Part shown: positions 20,401 through 31,016 of the stretch, piece by piece
Position numbering within the stretch: the stretch's first letter is position 1
Layout of the letters: every line of letters begins with the position of its first letter
DNA from: Cyanophora paradoxa
Lineage: Eukaryota > Glaucocystophyceae > Cyanophorales > Cyanophoraceae
Assembly (NCBI GenBank): GCA_004431415.1
Contig: QPMI01000280.1
Coordinates: forward strand, 1-64,000
Length of the DNA stretch: 64,000 nt
Direction: 5' to 3'
Translations under genes and position numbers: made by a program
The notes under the pieces: generated by a model
Databases searched by the model: none
Told to the model about the DNA's origin: nothing
Seen by the model: only the letters and a program-made list of their open reading frames with translations

Positions 20401-22530
20401 GGGACTTGAATGTTTCCTGGGTTCACTCCCTCTTCGCCCTGGTCAGTTTGAATTCCCGTCTGGCCACAAAAGCAAGGTCAGGTGCTCACACAAACATTCC
20501 AGGGGGAACATGCACAAGGTGCTAGCCTTAGGCAGGTGCACCCTGCCCAGCAGAGGCCCTGTACGAGGCTCTGCCCTTCCAAGTGGGATCCCACCGAGTG
20601 TTTGGGGATTTGAATGTTTCCTGGGTTCACTCCCTCTTAGCGCTGGTCAGTTTGAATTCCCGTCTGGCCCACAAAAGCAAGGACCGGTGCACACAAAACC
20701 TTTCCAGGGGGAACATGCACAAGGCGCTAGCCTTAGGCAGGTGCACCCTGCCCAGCAGAGGACCTGTGCGAGGCTCTGCCCATCCAAGTGGGATCCCTGC
20801 CGAGTGTTTGGGGACTTGAATGTTTCCTGGGTTCACTCCCTCTTAGCCCTTGTCAGTTTGTATTCCTGTTTGGCCCACAACAGCAAGGTCAGGTGCACAC
20901 AAAAACAATCCAGGTGGAACATGCACAAGGCGCTAGCCTTAGGCAGGTGCACCCTGCCCAGCAGAGGCCCTGTAAGAGGCTCTGCCCTTCCAAGTGGGAC
21001 CCCCGCCGAGCATTTGGGGACTTGAATGTTTCCTGGTCTCACTCCCTCTTCGCCCTGGTCAGTTTGAATTCCCGTCTGGCCACAAAAGCAAGGTCAGGTG
21101 CTCACAAAAACATTCCAGGGGGAACATGCACAAGGTGCTAGCCTTAGGCAGGTGCACCCTGCCCAGCAGAGGCCCGGTACGAGGCTCTGCCCTTCCAAGT
21201 AAAATCCCCACCAAGTGTTTGGGGATTTGAATGTTTCCTGGGTTCACTCCCTCTTAGCGCTGGTCAGTTTGAATTCCCGTCTGGCCCACAAAAGCAAGGA
21301 CCGGTGCACACAAAACCTTTCCAGGGGGAACATGCACAAGGCGCTAGCCTTAGGCAGGTGCACCCTGCCCAGCAGAGGACCTGTGCGAGGCTCTGCCCAT
21401 CCAAGTGGGATCCCTGCCGAGTGTTTGGGGACTTGAATGTTTCCTGGGTTCACTCCCTCTTAGCCCTTGTCAGTTTGTATTCCTGTTTGGCCCACAACAG
21501 CAAGGTCAGGTGCACACAAAAACAATCCAGGTGGAACATGCACAAGGCGCTAGCCTTAGGCAGGTGCACCCTGCCCAGCAGAGGCCCGGTACGAGGCTCT
21601 GCCCTTCCAAGTGGGACCCCCGGCGAGCGTTTGGGGACTTGAATGTTTCCTGGGTTCACTCCCTCTTAGCCCTGGTCAGTTTGAATTCCCGTCTGGCCCA
21701 CAAAAGCAAGGACCGGTGCACACAAAACCTTTCCAGGGGGAACATGCACAAGGTGCTAGCCTTAGGCAGGTGCACCCTGCCCAGCAGAGGCCCTGTACGA
21801 GGCTCTGCCCTTCCAAGTGGGATCCCCACCGAGTGTTTGGGGACTTGAATGTTTCCTGGGTTCACTCCCTCTTAGCCCTGGTCGGTTTGAATTCCCGTCA
21901 GGCCCACAAAAGCAAGGTCAGGTGCACACAAAAACAATCCAGGGGGAACATGCACAAGGCGCTAGCCTAAGGCAGGTGCACCCTGCCCAGCAGAGGCCCT
22001 GTAAGAGGCTCTGCCCTTCCAAGTGGGAGCCCTCCCAGTGTTTGGGGACATGAATGTTTCCTGGGCTCACTCCCTCTTAGCGCTGGTCAGTTTGAATTCC
22101 TGTCGGGCCCACAAAAGCAAGGTCAGGTGCTCACAAAAACATTCCAGGGGGAACATGCACAAGGCGCTAGCCTTAGACAGGTGCACCCTGCCCAGCAGAG
22201 GCCCTGTAAGAGGCTCTGCTCTTCCAAGTGGGATCCCCGCCAAGTGTTTGGGGACTTGAATGTTTCCTGGGTTCACTCCCTCTTAGCCGTTGTCAGTTTG
22301 TATTCCTGTTTGGCCCACAACAGCAAGGTCAGGTGCACACAAAATCAATCCAGGTGGAACATGCACAAGGCGCTAGCCTTAGGCAGGTGCACCCTGCCCA
22401 GCAGAGGCCCTGTAAGAGGCTCTGCCCTTCCAAGTGGGACCCCCGCCGAGCGTTTGGGGACTTGAATGTTTCCTGAATTCACTCCTTCGTAGAATGTTTT
22501 CTGGGTTCACTCCTTCTTAGCCCTGGTCAG
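17497..22530. repeat. Satellite B, main array with 1,233-bp higher-order repeats
   Basis: About 24 units of 206 bp. Recognisable variant units return every 1,233-1,234 bp (six units). For example, the unit reading through 17,705 recurs at 18,938 and 20,172, and the one at 18,116 recurs at 19,349. The last units near 22,460-22,530 are rearranged and end in GGTCAG, where a Gypsy integrase gene begins. Non-coding. Confidence 0.95.
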
Positions 22531-22999
22531 CCGCCCCAAGGTCACGAACTAGGACCATGTCGTCGATCTCAAAACGTGTCCTATCCTCTTTAGCATTCTC
22601 CGCCATAACTTCCTCCTTACTCTTTGCGAAAATACTGTCAACTCGCTGCTTGGCATCATTCAATCGAGAAAGCATATGTTCCGATTCGTGAGAAAGAGAC
22701 AAATCATGAGGGAAGACCGCCTCGCGCCCGTAGACGAGAAAGAACGGCGATACGCCCATTGTCTTGTTTACGTGGCTTCGAATCGCGAACAATGCTGACG
22801 AAATATACTTATCCCAATCCGAGTGCTCGTCATTTATGTAATTATAAATAATATCTTTGAGAGTCTGGTTGAGCTGTTCAATTTTACCAGTCGCCTGAGG
22901 TCGGTATCCAGAGTTGAGCACAGATTTAATTCCAAACTTGCTACAAAGTCGTTTTGTGACTCCACTAGCAAATGCTCCACCTTGATCAGTGTAAATCAT
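22531..22999 (-). pseudogene. Gypsy 1 integrase core fragment
   Basis: Shows YTDQGGAF (second catalytic Asp), GYRPQATGKIEQLNQTLK (catalytic Glu) and the MGVSPFFLVYGREAVFP region typical of Ty3/Gypsy integrases. The first Asp and the zinc-binding end are not present in frame. It is joined to the upstream piece across a T-run frameshift near 22,990. The C-terminal end is lost into satellite. Confidence 0.85.
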
Positions 23000-23680
23000 T
23001 TTTGGAAAAAAATCTCCTCATAAAGCATGATGCAAGTTGCTCGAGCTTCGCCATATCCAGTGTAGACACATATAGCTGTACATATAAAGCGATTTCCAGA
23101 TCATGTCCAAAGTGTCCAGACATAGACTGATCATGAGATTTCGACATCAACTCATGCTGTAAAAATTTAGGAATAACCACTCTCTGCTGCAGATTGGAAG
23201 GCTTGAAAACTAGAATCCCATTCTTGTCCAAGCCGAAAAACTTGGACGTGCGTAAAAGCTTTTCTTCGTGTGAGTTGTTGCCTTCCAAAATGTCAATCAG
23301 TGATCTACAGAACTCATCTTGGCGTTGGGCCTCGAACAATTCCTCGAACTTATCATCTCCAAATATCATCTCCAGATGCAAAATATCTAAAACATCTTCA
23401 GCACTATTGCTGATTTCGTGAGCCACTGGATAACGTGATGGGCCATCAGCCTTGTTCAATAGTCCTCTCCGATACTGAATGTCAATGTCATATTGCTGAA
23501 TCAGAGCTGCCCATTGCGCAAGCTTTCCTTTTCCGGGTTTCAAAGAAAACAGCCATTCCAATGCCTTGCAGTCAGTGTAGAGAATCGATTTGGGGGCACC
23601 TTTGATGTAGTGACTCCGAGTATTGAGACAATCGACAACAGCTGCACATTCAGCCTCCGAAGCTGCACATTCAGCCAGAT
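22986..23680 (-). pseudogene. Gypsy 1 RNase H end and integrase linker, deleted
   Basis: Contains the RNase H ending (Asp in a LYTDC-like context near 23,570, then ALEWLF..GKGKLAQWAALIQQYDIDIQYRRGLLNKADGPSRYP) and the start of an HHCC zinc finger (H..SMSGHFGH). The integrase segment that should follow is missing, so an internal deletion is inferred. Near 23,650-23,690 GCTGAATGTGCAGC is duplicated in tandem. Confidence 0.75.
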
Positions 23681-24711
23681 TCAGCCTTTTCTCCTTTTTC
23701 TGCTATAGAAGTAAACTGGCATGATTTTTCCATCCTTCTCCTGCGATAATATACCAGTTTCAAGAATGAAGCGCTTGTTGAAATCGGGGAAGTGGAGAAC
23801 AGTCTTTTTCAATATCTCTTGCTTCATTTGCTCGAAGAGTTGCTGATGGTGGTCTGTCCACTTCCACTCAATATTCTTTTGAGTCAATTCATATAAATCA
23901 GATGTGATTTGCGAGAAATTCTGGACATTGTCCCTATAATAGTTGCAAGTGCCCAAGAAAGATCGCATCCGTTGGCTGTGGAAACTCCACAATTGCCTTC
24001 AACTTTGCTGGGTCGGGACTTCTTCCAGTTCCATCAACAATATGCCCAAGAAACTTCAAATCGTTTTGGAATATGTGACACTTGGTAGGTTTTAATTTCG
24101 CATGGTTCTTTCGCAGCCTGTTAAACACTTTCTGCAAATGGGTGCAATGCTCATCAAAAGACTTTGAGAAAGTAATCAAATCGTCAATAAACACAAGCAC
24201 AAATATCCACAGAAAATTGTTCAACATTCCTTCCATTATAGACTGAAAAGTTGGGGGTGCATTAGTGAGCCCCATCGCCATCACTTTTAGCTGAAATAAT
24301 CCAAATGGCGATTTGAATGCTGTCTTCTCTTTCTCTTGATCCTTCATCTTAACTTGCCAGAACCCACTTGAAAAGTCCATTGTGGAGAATCTTGGGAAGA
24401 GGATACACATTCTTCTTTGTTATGGCATTCAACTTGCGATAATCAGTAACTAGCCGCATTTCATCTGTGCCTTGCTTTGTAACAAAGAATGCTGGTGCTG
24501 ACGATGGACTCTGCGAAGGCTCAGCAATGTTTCTGGAAATTAAATCTTCCAATGTTGTTTTGAAAAGTGCTCTATCCTTAGGAGACCAGTGCATAGGCCT
24601 TGAGTTAATGGGAAGTGAAGATCCAGTGTCGATGGAGTGCTCACCTGGTAAACAAGCCTTGGGATCAAAAACAAATTTTTCGACAAACACATCACAATTG
24701 TTCTGCAACAA
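23681..24711 (-). pseudogene. Gypsy 1 reverse transcriptase
   Basis: Motifs in order: VTDYRKLNAIT, YPLPKI, SGFWQVKM, LTNAPPTFQ, the catalytic FIDD, then KFLGHIVDG and the tether-like FLGTCNYYRDN. Frames change at about 24,380 and 23,960, so no complete enzyme can be made. The pieces otherwise keep family spacing. Confidence 0.85.
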
Positions 24712-24928
24712 AGACTCTATCCTTTCCTTCTGATCAGCTGTAGCTCCTCAAAATCCATAATCGATTTGCGACTTGATCTTATCAAAATACCCCTTGTCGA
24801 ATGAAGGCAGAATTGTAGAGACTTCAAAGGACATTCCAGGGGAACCTCTTTTTGACCAATTTCCAAAGACATGATCTCGCAGTCCGCTTTAGGCCACCAT
24901 TCTCTACAGGTTAGCCCTTTGTTCAAAA

Positions 24929-25624
24929 TTACAGGAAAATTAGAGGAAGAGTTGTACAAAATTCAAAATTCAAGTTGTACAAAATAGAGGAAGTGAGGCC
25001 ATTCGAAACTTGTTGCACAGTGGAGAGTTGATAAATTCCAGGGACAATTTCGCATTCAGGAAAAACTATAACTCCTTCTCCATTACTATCTACTTGAAGT
25101 ACTACCCTAACACCAGTGTTTTCAGGAATTTTAACATCTTCTGCAAGAGCGACATTTGACTCAGATTTGATTGTTCCAAGTGACAATGGGACTTGCAATG
25201 AGGGGTTCACAAAGGAGTGTACACTTCCTTTAGAATGGGAAATGTCGATCTTATTCTTTTGACAATAATCTCTTCCAAGAATCGCATCGTGGGAAAGCTT
25301 ATCCATCACTACCACTGGTTCAACAGTCTGCAAATTTCCTAACTCTATTCTCAATTTTGTTGATCCAACAGCGGGGACAATTTCCTTTGTAAAACCTGGA
25401 AGCTTGGGTGCAGCCTTTACAACTTCAGGCTGCACTGGCAACTTGTTTAGCAATTTTTGTGAAGCCAAAGAAACGTCTGCTCCTGTGTCCAATGAGGCCC
25501 AGGTGGGAATTTCCTGTACCTTTACAGGTACTGCCCCTGCCCGGCCCTGCTCATGGACAGTTGGCTTTAGTGCTAGAATTTCCTTGGGGGTAAACACTAT
25601 TTTGGACGTGGTGTACTGTGCCAT
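24929..25624 (-). pseudogene. Gypsy 1 retropepsin-like protease region
   Basis: A 231-codon frame with ATG at 25,624. It contains the catalytic DTGA in ASLDTGADVSLASQ and a later AILGRDYC segment, both characteristic of retroviral aspartic proteases. It is cut off from the reverse transcriptase by frame changes between 24,717 and 24,959. Confidence 0.8.
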
Positions 25625-25739
25625 CCACTTTCCCTGCCTCTGCTCCCTTATTTAGCCCTGTCCTCTGGGCCTGTACCCTTGTACGCGTTGCCATCTGGTC
25701 CAGGGACCATCTTAGCACGCTCAGAATAGCCCTAGCACT

Positions 25740-27329
25740 ATGACTAGCCTCGCTGCAGCTATGTCTAGTGCTATATTTGTGCCCTCTGTACTCAATCCTA
25801 CCGAGACTCTGCTGCTCCGTCGCACTGGTGCTGCTCAGCCTCTTGCTATCGACCTGCCTGCTCAGGTCTGCACTGGGCGTGCTTCTCTTAGCCGCGCATG
25901 GGGGCTGCTGCAGGGATCCCGCCTGGAGCGGAGTCAGGAGCCGGACCCGCGCGGAGGGCAAATCAAGAGGCCCACCTCTACTGCACAGTATGGCGGACGC
26001 TACGCCGTGCTCGCAATAGACGGTGACGTGGAAATGGAGGACGGCGATGACTGGAGTGAAGACGAAGACTAGGAGGACGACGACGGCGAGGAGAATGGAG
26101 ACGTTGACGGAGACAAAGATGGAGATGAGGACGAAGACGGAGATGTTGACGGCGACGACAAGCATGACATGGAGATCGACGACGAAGTCGCCCGTCCGCA
26201 CAACGCCCACCAGCACAAGGCTCTGTGAAAGGACGAACAAGTCAGACGGGGGCGGAAAGGAGCTGTGTGCGAGGACGAAACGCAACAGGCTCAGTGCGAG
26301 GACGAACATCAGACCGTTCGATCCCGTGCAGGACGCAAGGGTGCCCAACCCCTCACGGGCGGGGCGTCGCGTGTTCTGTGCGAGGACGAACGAAGGCCCG
26401 TGAGTGATCGGAAGGTTCAATCACTACGAGCAACGCAAATCGCTGTACCTCGATCGGCGCACGCGGCCACCCTGCCCAAGGAAGGCGGGGCGGATGACGT
26501 GTCGATTGGAGGCGAGCGAAGGCCACAACGTGACCAGTGGAGCACCGTCGCGGAACGAGGCACGCTGAGCTCCAAGAGCGAATGCACAAGCCATGGCGCA
26601 GAAGCGACGGGGCGAGACTCCTCCTCGAGGACTCGGCCAGCGACCACTGTTGAATCACACCTGCAGCAACGGACCTCCACGAGGATCCAGCAGGTTGGTG
26701 GGCGCAAGACGGCAGCTGCGACAGCGCCGGCGCCGCATCAGCACAGCGGACTGTACGGGAGCAAGCTACGAGCGCACCGTCAGAGCTCCGCGGCGATGCA
26801 GGAATCAGGAGAGGGGACAACTGGACGCAAGAGTCAGTCATCCTCCTGCGCGGCGCAGGACGTCGGGTCGCACCCGACGGAAGACGCCGCGAGGGCGGAC
26901 AGTACCAGCTTCAGTTGTGCTCCTGGCTACGCGAAGACGTGGAGATCACAGCTGGCGGTGCCTGCACCGGCCAGCAACCTGTGGACGAACCCCACGGGTT
27001 CGATCATCTTCAAGCGTCAAGCCGAATGGAGGCGGGATTACCTCAAGCGGAAATCGGACGAGCTCACAGACGAGGAGAGCAAGTGTTCCACCACGAGCTC
27101 GCCCCAGTCCGACTTCAACCGCTCCTACCCGCTGGCCCCCCCCTTCTACGAGCGACGAGCGCGACGCGCGCGTACCGCCGAGACATCGAACGATCGACGC
27201 ACGGGACGCGTCCCGGATGTTGCAGTCGACGACGATAGCGACAACGACAATGTTGAGGGTCTGGACGACCTTGACGGCATGACTCTGGCTGAGGAGCAAG
27301 AAACAATCATTGCCAATCATTGCGATTGA
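25740..27329 (+). pseudogene. Gypsy 2 gag-like region
   Basis: ATG at 25,740 opens a 110-codon frame ending in an acidic stretch. After an in-frame TAG (26,070-26,072) the same frame continues as a strongly acidic Asp/Glu/Gly segment to about 26,228. A second open frame, 26,265-27,329, holds three short repeats of TGCGAGGACGAA and a region rich in Ser/Thr/Arg, and overlaps the protease frame by 10 bp in another frame. No matrix, capsid or zinc-knuckle signature was seen. The gag call rests on position before protease. Confidence 0.5.
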
Positions 27330-27769
27330 GCAAACGAACCGGAGTTCATGCGGAGATTCAGGCGAAACTCAACGGCAAGGGACCGTTGAAGGCACTCGTC
27401 GACACCAGGGCCGCGTTCTCGATTATCTCGAGGCGCCTGGTGGAGAAGCTCGGCCTGCAGGAGAAAATCGACAAGAGCAGGAGAGGCGAGTTTGCGACGG
27501 CGGACGGCTCACCAGTCAACGTATTAAACTCCATCGACATCGAGGTGACGCTGGGGACGCTCGCAAAATCAGTGCAAGAATTCTTCGTGTGGGAGAATTT
27601 GCCAACGCACATTATTCTTGGCGCCGACTACATCATGGACAATGCGTGGGCCATTGATCTGTCCGAGGGCATCATGAAAAACAAGTCGGGAGAGACAGTC
27701 AACATGGAGCCACGCGTACCAAGCGGCGTCGCGGTGATCGCGTCGGAGGACGTGAAGATCAAGGCTTGA
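27320..27769 (+). pseudogene. Gypsy 2 protease, altered active site
   Basis: Retropepsin-like region, LVDTRAAFSIISRRLVEKL followed by HIILGADYIMDN. The active-site triad normally reads DTGA or DSGA; here DTRA puts Arg in place of the conserved Gly, which would be expected to disable the enzyme. The frame ends at TGA 27,767-27,769, yet the same frame stays open afterwards apart from a second TGA at 27,854. Confidence 0.75.
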
Positions 27770-27877
27770 CACGAACACGATGTTCTGGTCAAGCTGGATC
27801 AAAAGGGCGATCAGCCGAAAAATGGCACTCACGGCATGGTGGAAGAGCATCCGTGACTGTATCAGAAGACGAACCTC

Positions 27878-29092
27878 ATGATGGCCGGGAACCTGACAAC
27901 GTCCCACGACGGCGTCTGCATGGTGCGGGTGTTGAACTCGCAATATGCAAATCGTCGGATCAAGAAGGGCGCCGTGCTTGGTTACTGGACGCCGGAGGGT
28001 CCCGATCTGCAGACAATCAGCTCTGTTCACGAAGTCAGCGTGAAGAACGACCACACCAGGAAGGAGGAGACGGAGATCAAGAAGGAGGCGACAACACCGG
28101 CGGCGGCGAACGGGCCAACGGTGGCGTCGGTCGGCGAGACGCCGACAGCAACTCGACCTGCGACGCAGCGCAAGGAGTCATGCACCTGCGGGCAATGCGA
28201 GGAGTGCCGCACTCGGGAGGCGGACCCGGCGTGGCAAGCTCTTCGTGCAAGACTTGACGTCGGACATGAGGGTCTGAACACAGCCGTTGTCAGAGGCGTC
28301 TGCTCGGTGCTGTACGATTTCAGACACATGTTTGCATCCGAGTACAAGGTCGAGACGGGCAAGCTGCTGCCCCAAAAATACGCGCACCACATCGACATTC
28401 AAGGAGCACGTCCCATTCAGATTCCGTTGCAGCGGAACAATGCTCACAAGAACAAGGTGATCTCGGAGCACGTCGAGCAGATGCTCAAGGACAACGTTGT
28501 CCGGCCATCCAAGTCACCGTGGGCATTCCCTGTCGTTCTGGCTAAGAAGAAGGACGGGACGTGGCGATTTTGCGTCGATTATCGTGAATTGAACGCGAAG
28601 ACGAAGCCAGACGCGTACCCTCTTCCTCGTGTTGACGACATCTTGGACTCGCTCCAAGGCTCGGTCATCTTTTCGACCGTGGACATGATCAGCGGATACT
28701 GGCAATTGCCCCTTGACGAGGCGAGCAAAGAGAAGACAGCGTTTCTCACCAGTAACGGCCTCTACGAGTACAATGTGACCCCGTTTGGCCTGTCGAACAG
28801 CACGATGGACTGCATCTTAACGGGCCTCAAATGGATCCATTGCACGGTTTACCTCGATGACATCTGTATCATGTCTCGACGCGTCGAGGATCATGCGGCC
28901 GACCTGCGGCGAATCCTGCAGCGACTGGACGAGGCCAACTTCAGACTCAAGTCGACAAAGTGCTGATTTGCGAAGGCGGAGGTCAAACTTCTGGGCCACA
29001 TCGTTGACAAGAACGGCATCCGAATGGACCCCAAGAAGATCGAGAAAATCGTGAAGTGGCCGGTGCCGACGAACCCGAAGCAGCTGCGAGCA
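27878..29092 (+). pseudogene. Gypsy 2 reverse transcriptase, 5' part
   Basis: Clear motifs: VDYRELNAKT, YPLPRVDD, STVDMISGYWQLPL, KTAFLTSNGLYEYNVTPFGL and the catalytic YLDD. About seven residues usual between PFGLSN and the following helix are missing. A TGA at 28,964-28,966 falls where KC-x-FAKAEVKLLGHIV is expected. Coding continues through KQLRA and is then cut at 29,092 by the insertion. It also carries a cysteine-rich CTCGQCEEC stretch near 28,190. Confidence 0.85.
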
Positions 29093-29318
29093 TTAGCCCT
29101 GCCAATTTCGGAAATCCGGGTCGGCGACCGAAATTCATGGTCACGTCCGGGTCACATCCGTCCCGCGTGTTCGCCCGCTACCTACCCGCCCTGAATCAAT
29201 TCACGCACTCACCTCGACGATGACGTCACGCGACTTTCCATCCACTCTCTCTCGTGGATCGAATCTCGAACTTGTACGCTGCAATCTCGAGAGCTGTCAT
29301 GAATCAAATTCGACCCTA

Positions 29319-30163
29319 GCTCCCCTAAGACGATCGCTCTCCCGTGGACGTCGGCCGAAAATCGAATTTCTCACGCGGATCGATTCCAGTATTTATACCC
29401 GGTTCGATTGCGAAACTCCAAAAAGTGGGACCCGGTCCCGCCCGGTCCCGCGACGAAAGCGCGCCAGGAACACCCCAGAGCGGTACAGAATGAGAGCCGA
29501 GGGCGCGCGCACCGCTGCAAGCTCGATTTCGGGCGCCCTCAACGCTGCAGTGCAAAGACTCAGCCGAAACTTTGACCCAGCCGGTCCCACCCGGTCCCGC
29601 GACGCGCGCAATCGATGCATACTGGCGTGCATAGACATAGCACGGCGTGCGCACGTGCACTCCAGCGACTCGCTTTTCGGAGCCGGAGCAGTGCAGGAAG
29701 GCACCCGGCGGCGAACTTCGGAAAATTCGATCCTGCACAGGCCCGGACATCTTTCCGCGCGCCCACGCCGCGGCGCATGCACGGAACAATAGTATAAGCA
29801 TTTGAGATGTAGACAAATCCTTCCGGGCGCTTTGCAGATGCGCCGGGCCGCGAGGACCCAGCCGACCCCAAGAATTCGATCCTTGACAAACCTGCCCATC
29901 TTTCCGCGCGCCCTCGCATCCTCACGCATGCCCATCCGTACAGTATTCATTTGAGAGCTTTTCCAAGCTTTGCGCAAGCTCTCTGGGGGCGAAAGAGCAC
30001 AAGAACCCAGCCGACGCCAAATTTTCGATCCTGCACAGGCCTGCACATATTTCCGTGCGCCCTCGCCTCCGCAGCCCTCCACATTGATAGTATATGCATT
30101 CTAAGAGATTCGCAAGCTCTACGCATGTGCATGCGCCTGGCCGCGGGAACCTCGCTCCTCCCC
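29319..30163. repeat. Dispersed repeat R, copy 1 (845 bp)
   Basis: Starts GCTCCCCTAAGACGA and ends ACCTCGCTCCTCCCC; matches 33,933-34,783 over its full length. The second half holds about three diverged sub-repeats, each with TTCGATCCTGCACAGGCC-like and TTTCCGCGCGCCC-like parts followed by an AGTAT..ATTTGAGA stretch. No coding capacity is supported in either copy. Confidence 0.85.
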
Positions 30164-30190
30164 TTCATGAGGAGCTCGAGCGCTAGCTCG

Positions 30191-30250
30191 AGGTGAGATC
30201 GACCTAGGGGGGAAATATATATATATATATTTCCCCCCTAGATCTCACCT
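30191..30250. repeat. Large palindrome with AT core
   Basis: A perfect 36-bp palindrome at 30,205-30,240 (TAGGGGGGAAA, AT repeat, TTTCCCCCCTA) is extended by AGGTGAGATC and GATCTCACCT on either side, with a 4-nt bulge. A diverged copy of the right half recurs at about 30,272-30,325. Confidence 0.9.
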
Positions 30251-30429
30251 AGAGCTCGAGCTCCACCGACCAATATATATATTCCCCCCCAGATGTCACC
30301 TCGAGCTCGAGCTCCACCGACCAATATATGGCGGCGATGAATAAGGTGGCGGCGGGCCCGGGGGGGGGCTTCGAAAAAGCCCAACCTTTCGGACACGCAA
30401 GCTTAAGGGCCCACGGCTTATATAATTAT

Positions 30430-30970
30430 TCAGTTAGGCCCGGCTCGGCGGTGTACATGTACATGTAGAGGCGCGGCGAGGGGCTGCGACGGCCTGGGGC
30501 GGAAGCGCGGCGCGCAGCCGCCGGCTGCCCTGGCTGCCGGGCTCGCCGGGCGGAGCGCAGCCTCGGAGCACGGCGGCCTGGCGGCATGACTTGGTGGACG
30601 GGGCGGGGGCTCGCCAGGCGAAGCGGAGGCGCGCGGGGCGGCCGCCGGGCGCCGTGGCTCGCCGGGTGGCCATGGGGCGCAGCCTCGGAGCGCGGTGCCG
30701 GCGGGCTGGCGCTGCGGCGTGCCACGGTGGCTCAGCGGCTTGGTGGACGGAGTCGAGGCCCCACGGGCGGCGGCGAGGCTCTCACTGAGCCAGGGCGGGG
30801 CAGAGGCATGCAGGGTGGCGCAGGCAGCTCGCGGGGGGGCTCAGCCATGGCAGAGCAGAGGAGGCCCGGCACGGAGGCGGCGGATCCAGAGCAGCGTGCA
30901 GCCTACGGTGCAGGGCCAGGTCTACGCCTACCGAGCGCTGCAGCTGCCCGCTAAGCCTCATTGACGCTAA
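30430..30970. other. GC-rich stretch without a credible gene
   Basis: Part of the inverted-repeat insertion. Open frames occur in several overlapping frames because stops are rare in such GC-rich DNA; none shows a domain, and frames do not agree with neighbouring coding. Nothing further is seen. Confidence 0.5.
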
Positions 30971-31016
30971 GACAGACAGGGAGGCTGAGGGAGCAGGCAT
31001 GCATTGGCAGGGCTTA

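Larger units (their letters stand above)
22531..25660 (-). mobile_element. Decayed Ty3/Gypsy-type retroelement 1
   Basis: Minus-strand pol region in the order protease, reverse transcriptase, RNase H, integrase, the Ty3/Gypsy order. It is broken into at least seven reading-frame pieces by frameshifts and deletions, and its 3' end is cut by satellite B at 22,531. No long terminal repeat was identified at either side. The right limit is uncertain because it abuts Gypsy element 2. Confidence 0.85.
29093..31016. mobile_element. Non-autonomous DNA-transposon-like insertion (14-bp terminal inverted repeats)
   Basis: The interruption of the Gypsy 2 reverse transcriptase. Its ends TTAGCCCTGCCAAT (29,093) and ATTGGCAGGGCTTA (31,003-31,016) are inverted repeats matching at 13 of 14 bases. 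The TAGCCCTG-type end resembles hAT elements, but no 8-bp target duplication was found. No transposase is present. Inside lie one copy of dispersed repeat R, a 36-bp palindrome and a very GC-rich segment at 30,430-30,970. Confidence 0.65.

Noticed and set aside
17497-22530. Many open frames of 60-215 codons in the satellites, repeated with regular spacing
   Set aside because: Units of 124 and 206 bp are not multiples of three, frames change between units, open frames exist on both strands, and no domain or codon bias is seen.
25551-26420. A 289-codon minus-strand open frame across the Gypsy junction
   Set aside because: Its hydrophobic stretch is the antisense of an Asp/Glu-rich coding segment on the plus strand; it also crosses the boundary between two elements.
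26353-26841. Several overlapping open frames on both strands of 26.3-27.3 kb and 41-44 kb
   Set aside because: High GC lowers stop frequency; the frames overlap recognised Gypsy or Helitron coding in other frames and show no motifs.
30586-30954. GC-rich open frame of 122 codons inside the inverted-repeat insertion
   Set aside because: Three overlapping frames are equally open, composition explains it, and no protein feature is seen.
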